Under the pieces are notes generated by a model, which saw nothing but the letters and a program-made list of their open reading frames with translations, searched no databases and was not told where the DNA came from. Below, in pieces: positions 14,353 through 17,993 of a stretch of DNA of 17,993 bases. The translations under genes were made by a program, and so were the position numbers. Numbering within the stretch: position 1 is the first letter of the stretch; each line of letters starts with the position of its first letter. Source of the DNA: Methylococcaceae bacterium (GTDB taxonomy: Bacteria > Pseudomonadota > Gammaproteobacteria > Methylococcales > Methylomonadaceae); assembly GCA_005779525.1 (NCBI GenBank), contig SXIZ01000173.1, positions 1-17,993 on the forward strand, written 5' to 3'.

Positions 14353-15024
14353 ATGCGCGTTTTAATCGTAGAAGATGAAGTTGTATTATCACAACAAATG
14401 CAGCAGTTTTTTGCAGAAAAGGGCTATGCCGTAGACTTAGCGCACACAGGAAGTGATGGATTGTATCTGGGTAAAGAATATCCCATTGATCTAGCAATTG
14501 TTGATATTGGCTTGCCAGATTTTTCAGGTATCGAACTCATCAAACGCTTACGTAAAGCTAAAGTGGATGTTCCCGTGTTAATCCTCACAGCCCGCGGACG
14601 TTGGCAAGAGAAAGTCGAAGGCTTAGAAGCGGGAGCTGATGATTATTTGGTAAAACCCTTCCACTACGAAGAACTGTTGGCCAGAGTGAATGCCCTTATT
14701 CGACGGGCTTCAGGCAACGCACACCCGGTGCTGACCCGCGGCAATATCGAACTGGACAGTTTATCGCAACAGGTGCGCGTGAATGGCAATCTTCTGGAAC
14801 TTACGGCCTACGAATATAAAGTTCTAGAGTATCTAATGATCCACAAAGGCGCCGTAATTTCAAAATCAGTGCTGACTGATCATATTTATGACGAAGACTT
14901 TGAACGCGATAGTAACGTTATTGAAGTTTTCATTGGACGCTTACGTAAAAAACTTGACCCCGACGGGACCACTAAACCGATAGAAACCTTGCGTGGTCGC
15001 GGTTATCGGATGCCGGATGTATAG
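14353..15024 (+). CDS. phoP: OmpR-family response regulator, PhoP-like
   Basis: The 223-residue protein has a receiver domain with acidic pocket Glu7, Asp8 (VEDE), phospho-acceptor Asp51 (VDIGLP), Thr79 (LTAR) and Lys101 (VKPF). An OmpR-type winged helix occupies about 127-221 (LTAYEYKVLEYL, then SNVIEVFIGRLRKKLD, GRGYRM). This matches PhoP, which in enterics responds to low Mg2+, acid pH and cationic peptides through PhoQ. The ATG is preceded by GGATAGGG. The sensor gene starts directly after the stop codon (GTG at 15025), so expression is coupled. The actual stimulus in this organism cannot be read from sequence. Confidence 0.9.
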   Translation: MRVLIVEDEVVLSQQMQQFFAEKGYAVDLAHTGSDGLYLGKEYPIDLAIVDIGLPDFSGIELIKRLRKAKVDVPVLILTARGRWQEKVEGLEAGADDYLVKPFHYEELLARVNALIRRASGNAHPVLTRGNIELDSLSQQVRVNGNLLELTAYEYKVLEYLMIHKGAVISKSVLTDHIYDEDFERDSNVIEVFIGRLRKKLDPDGTTKPIETLRGRGYRMPDV

Positions 15025-16392
15025 GTGAGATACCACTTCAGTGGCTCAATGAAAACGCAATCTCTCAGTTTTCGACTCTTACTCTCGGCGGCATTAATCT
15101 TAGCTTTTTTCTTTGCGCTAGTCGCTTTTGCCTTGGAGCGTAGCTTCCTGAAAAGCACCGAACAAGGCCTCAAAGAAACATTGCAGGTCCAAGTCTATTC
15201 CCTATTATCCGCAGCAGAACTCAATAGCGCTGGCAGACTGAATATGCCGCCTAATCTACACGAACCTAGATTTTCAGATCCCGGCTCAGGTTTAGAAGCT
15301 TTTGTGTCATCCAAAAACGAAAATATTTTGTGGCACTCGCCCTCGGCCACCAGCGAAATTGATATTAATATTCCCGACACGCTCATTCCAGGCAAAGCTT
15401 TATTTGTGTTAGATCCAGTGAAAAATCGCTACATCTTGCATTATAAAGTGATTTGGGAAACGAATCGTAAATCGGCACGCGAATACATTTTTAGTGTCAC
15501 TGAGGATGCTCACTTTGTGACATCGCAAGTCAATCGTTTTCGGAAAACCTTATTGCTTTCTTTAGGCATGGTCGCCATCTTCCTAATGATCATCCAAATG
15601 ATTGTTTTACGCTGGAGTTTGAAACCACTGCGAACCATTGTTTATGATTTAGAACAGATCGAAGCCGGACAAAAACAGCGTCTCGATGGTGTCTACCCAC
15701 TCGAATTAGAAAGTCTGGCGGGCAATCTCAATATATTGATTAATAGTGAACGTGCGCACTTAGAACGCTATCGAAATACCCTCGCAGATTTAGCGCATAG
15801 CTTAAAAACCCCATTAGCAATTTTACGTGGCTGTGTCGATAGCAACAGCGAACAAGCACAAGTCATGGAAGATCAAATTGCGCGCATGAATGAGATAGTT
15901 GAATATCAATTGCAACGCGCCGCAATTAAAGGCCCGAAAAAAATGTCGGGTAAAGTTAACTTAGTCGCGATAACGCATAAAATTTTAGGGTCACTCAACA
16001 AAGTCTACGTCGATAAGAATATTCAATTTCACTTAGAGCTTCCAGAAAGTTGCTGGGTCTATTGCGAGGAAGGGGACATCTATGAAATCGTGGGTAATTT
16101 ACTGGATAATTCCTGTAAATGGTGCAAACAGCGCATCGCAATTCGCTTAGACAATCCTGATCGTGCTGTCGGATCTAGCATGATTTTACATATCGAGGAT
16201 GATGGGCCAGGAATCCCAGCAGATAAGTTGCAAGCAATTCTGGAGCGCGGTGTGCGGGCCGATGAAAATATTCACGGTCATGGTATTGGTATGGCCGTGG
16301 TTTATGAGTTAATTAATCTGCTCGGCGGCCAGTTGCGCGGCCTAAAAAGTCCGCGCCTGGGCGGAATGTACTGGAAAGTTTACTTACCCTAA
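15025..16392 (+). CDS. phoQ: PhoQ-like sensor histidine kinase
   Basis: Two transmembrane segments (about 17-37 and 175-196) bound a periplasmic sensor of about 135 residues. HAMP-like and DHp regions follow with the phospho-accepting His258 in LADLAHSLKTPLAIL. The ATPase domain has the N box NLLDNSCKWC (358-367), G1 DDGPGIP (392-398) and G2 GHGIG (418-422). This architecture and the adjacent PhoP-like regulator suggest PhoQ. The sensor region is not especially acidic, unlike the Mg2+-binding patch of enteric PhoQ, so the signal may differ. The start could be the GTG directly after phoP or the ATG at 15049 that opens MKTQSLSFRLLL; I cannot choose firmly. The stop overlaps the convergent VOC gene by 4 bases. 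Confidence 0.88.
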   Translation: MRYHFSGSMKTQSLSFRLLLSAALILAFFFALVAFALERSFLKSTEQGLKETLQVQVYSLLSAAELNSAGRLNMPPNLHEPRFSDPGSGLEAFVSSKNENILWHSPSATSEIDINIPDTLIPGKALFVLDPVKNRYILHYKVIWETNRKSAREYIFSVTEDAHFVTSQVNRFRKTLLLSLGMVAIFLMIIQMIVLRWSLKPLRTIVYDLEQIEAGQKQRLDGVYPLELESLAGNLNILINSERAHLERYRNTLADLAHSLKTPLAILRGCVDSNSEQAQVMEDQIARMNEIVEYQLQRAAIKGPKKMSGKVNLVAITHKILGSLNKVYVDKNIQFHLELPESCWVYCEEGDIYEIVGNLLDNSCKWCKQRIAIRLDNPDRAVGSSMILHIEDDGPGIPADKLQAILERGVRADENIHGHGIGMAVVYELINLLGGQLRGLKSPRLGGMYWKVYLP

Positions 16393-16763
16393 CGCTCAAT
16401 AATTTCGATAGCATTAGCATCTGGATCTCGACAAAACAAGGCCTTGCGTCCAGATTTACTTAGCGTAAATGTAATACCATGCTCAGTTAACAAGGCTTTT
16501 ACCGCATCCAACGATGACACAGTTAATGCCACGTGTCGGTCACGCCCACCATGTTCGGGTCGCCCGGTTTTGGGATCAGGATTGGGAAGTTCTAATAAAT
16601 GCAGTTGTTGCGTAGATCCTAAAGCCAACCACGCTCCAGGGAAGCCTAAATCGGGTCTGGGGATTTGTTTTAGGCCTAAAATAGTGCAATAAAAATGTTT
16701 GGCTGCTTCTGTATCCGAAACAATCAAGCTAGCATGATGCAATAAAAAATTGTATTCGGTCAT
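16389..16763 (-). CDS. VOC-family (glyoxalase/dioxygenase-fold) protein
   Basis: The 124-residue protein is a single VOC-fold unit pair: LHHASLIVSDTEAAKHFYCTILGL (8-31), LHLLELPNP (54-62), RHVALTVSSLDAV (76-88), and FCRDPDANAIEIIE near the end. His10, His55 or Glu58, His77 and Glu120 sit where glyoxalase I-type enzymes bind a metal, so it is probably a metalloenzyme. The substrate cannot be told; methylglyoxal-glutathione adducts, antibiotics or aromatic diols are handled by relatives. It follows ftsB on the minus strand by 69 bases and ends inside the last codon of the convergent kinase gene. Confidence 0.85.
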   Translation of the reverse strand: MTEYNFLLHHASLIVSDTEAAKHFYCTILGLKQIPRPDLGFPGAWLALGSTQQLHLLELPNPDPKTGRPEHGGRDRHVALTVSSLDAVKALLTEHGITFTLSKSGRKALFCRDPDANAIEIIER

Positions 16764-16832
16764 AATAATGGGTAGCGAAAAAATAGATTAAATTTCAATG
16801 AACTAATAGTCAGTTTCTCCCTACAGACAACA

Positions 16833-17108
16833 TCAATCCAAAACCTGAAAAAAAGTCTCATTCGGCAAAATCATCCCTAATTCATAACGTGCGCGTTCCT
16901 CCATCGCATCTTGTCCTTTTCTTAAATCTTGCAATTCAGCGTAAAAACCATCGTTACGTTCTTTTTTAGCCTGTATTTGAATTTGCATACCTTCAATACG
17001 CTGGTGATATTTTTCTATTTGTTCAAAACTCCCCTGATCCGACCAGAGTTGGTATTGCAACAAACCGATGATTAGCACCACAACTACAAAGAAAATTCTA
17101 ATTGCCAT
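16833..17108 (-). CDS. ftsB: Cell division protein FtsB
   Basis: The 91-residue protein has a short cytoplasmic start, one membrane segment (about 4-20, IFFVVVVLIIGLLQYQLW), and a periplasmic coiled coil (about 28-70) ending in the MEERARYELGMILPNETFF motif typical of FtsB. With FtsL and FtsQ, FtsB recruits and activates FtsWI septal peptidoglycan synthesis. It is slightly shorter than the E. coli protein (103). It lies directly downstream of eno, the classic arrangement, and supports both calls. In E. coli ispD follows ftsB; here a VOC protein does. Confidence 0.92.
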   Translation of the reverse strand: MAIRIFFVVVVLIIGLLQYQLWSDQGSFEQIEKYHQRIEGMQIQIQAKKERNDGFYAELQDLRKGQDAMEERARYELGMILPNETFFQVLD

Positions 17109-17181
17109 ATCTATTTTCCAGGCTTAGCGAGGTTGCCAAAACTATTCTAAGAGTCTAAGATCGTTGACGTCGTGAGTCAAA

Positions 17182-17216
17182 ATCAGCAAAGTCAACTTAG
17201 CGTCAACTTTGCTGAT
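17182..17216 (-). terminator. Hairpin between eno and ftsB
   Basis: On the plus strand ATCAGCAAAGT (17182-17192) and ACTTTGCTGAT (17206-17216) pair perfectly over 11 bases with a 13-base loop. In the eno direction the stem is followed by UUUUGAC, a short U run. It lies 17 bases after the eno stop and can act as a terminator or as an attenuator that lowers ftsB expression relative to eno. Confidence 0.65.
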
Positions 17217-17233
17217 AAAAGCACCCTAACTGA

Positions 17234-17993
17234 TTATAGCGTTTTGAATGCGCTACGGCCTGCATATTTCGCTGCAGCACCTAATTCTTCTTCAATTTTC
17301 ATTAAACGGTTGTATTTAGCCACCCGATCAGAACGGCTTAATGAGCCCGTTTTGATTTGACCTGTACCCGTCGCTACTGCTAAGTCAGCGATAGTGGTAT
17401 CTTCAGTTTCACCTGAACGATGTGAAACCACTGCCGTATAGCCAGCGGCGTGCGCCGTGCTGATTGCAGATAAGGTTTCAGTCAACGAACCGATTTGGTT
17501 AACTTTAATCAAGATGGAATTAGCAATACCTTTATCAATGCCTTCTTGCAAAGTTTTTGGGTTAGTTACGAATAAATCGTCACCCACTAACTGGACGCGG
17601 CTGCCTAATTTTTCGGTGTGGTATTTCCAGCCTGCCCAGTCATTTTGATCCAAGCCGTCTTCAATAGAGATAATCGGATATTTATCAACCCATTTGACAT
17701 AGAAATCAGTCATTTCAGTTGAGTTCAGGCTGATATTTTCTGCGCCTAAGTTATATTTGCCATCTGCATAGAATTCAGAACTAGCGACATCCATACCTAA
17801 ATAGATATCATGACCTGCTTTGTAACCCGCTTTTTCAATCGCTTGTAAAATAACTTCGATCGCTTCTTCGTTAGATTTCAAGTTGGGCGCAAATCCACCT
17901 TCGTCACCTACAGCCGTAGAATAGCCTTTAGCAGTTAACACTTTTTTCAAGTTATGAAATACTTCAGCACCATAACGAATGGCTTCACGGAAG
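17234..17993 (-). CDS. eno: Enolase, C-terminal part (partial at window edge)
   Basis: The frame is open to the right edge, giving the last 252 or so residues of about 430. Recognisable pieces are FREAIRYGAEVFHN at the edge, GDEGGFAPNL, SIEDGLDQNDW (metal-binding Glu and Asp), GDDLFVTN, the enolase signature LIKVNQIGSLTET with the catalytic Lys, and SHRSGETEDTTIAD. Enolase converts 2-phosphoglycerate to phosphoenolpyruvate, and in E. coli it also sits in the RNA degradosome on RNase E. An internal TTG at 17950 is not the start, since homology continues upstream. No damage is visible. The neighbouring ftsB is the usual partner. Confidence 0.97.
   Translation of the reverse strand, partial: FREAIRYGAEVFHNLKKVLTAKGYSTAVGDEGGFAPNLKSNEEAIEVILQAIEKAGYKAGHDIYLGMDVASSEFYADGKYNLGAENISLNSTEMTDFYVKWVDKYPIISIEDGLDQNDWAGWKYHTEKLGSRVQLVGDDLFVTNPKTLQEGIDKGIANSILIKVNQIGSLTETLSAISTAHAAGYTAVVSHRSGETEDTTIADLAVATGTGQIKTGSLSRSDRVAKYNRLMKIEEELGAAAKYAGRSAFKTL

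Overview
The window looks like an ordinary chromosomal segment of a gammaproteobacterium with moderate-to-low GC. Pointers are the tail of EpmB (the EF-P lysine aminomutase typical of Gammaproteobacteria), a divergent rne/rluC pair, an eno-ftsB pair, a two-haem cytochrome c4, a RIO kinase of the type known from Pseudomonas, and PhoP/PhoQ. I cannot assign a genus. I see no rRNA, tRNA, CRISPR array, transposase or phage genes, and no clearly broken gene.

Layout. 1-171: end of epmB. 265-2190 (minus): an umuD-umuC error-prone polymerase V operon. Its UmuD carries a 59-residue N-terminal extension, and an operator-like dyad lies 13 bases before its start codon. 2428-4563: small genes, namely an unknown 86-residue protein, an orphan EexN-like exported protein, and a GST-like protein with a DUF2845 protein. 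4564-5190: a long intergenic region with two sharp palindromes and a plausible promoter, leading to a secreted CAP-domain protein (5191-6414). 6448-7308 (minus): RIO-type kinase. 7656-8216: cytochrome c4 followed by a strong hairpin.

8378-10738 (minus): rne, whose C-terminal half is short. Its 3' end abuts a perfect hairpin and three copies of an 11-base repeat. A 555-base non-coding region separates rne from the divergent rluC, as in E. coli, where the rne leader controls RNase E synthesis. 11294-13874: rluC, a HAD phosphatase and an SppA-type peptidase, overlapping or tightly spaced. 13989-16392: a small PepSY protein followed by a PhoP/PhoQ-type pair, a probable envelope-sensing operon. 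16389-17993 (minus): eno (3' part), ftsB and a VOC-fold protein.

Most genes are housekeeping functions: translation-factor modification, rRNA modification, RNA decay, cell division, glycolysis, envelope quality control and SOS mutagenesis. The least explained parts are the UmuD extension with its operator-like site, the orphan EexN-like protein, the CAP protein's C-terminal domain with its upstream palindromes, and several structured intergenic stretches. I found no convincing wholly new system; the findings are individual leads.
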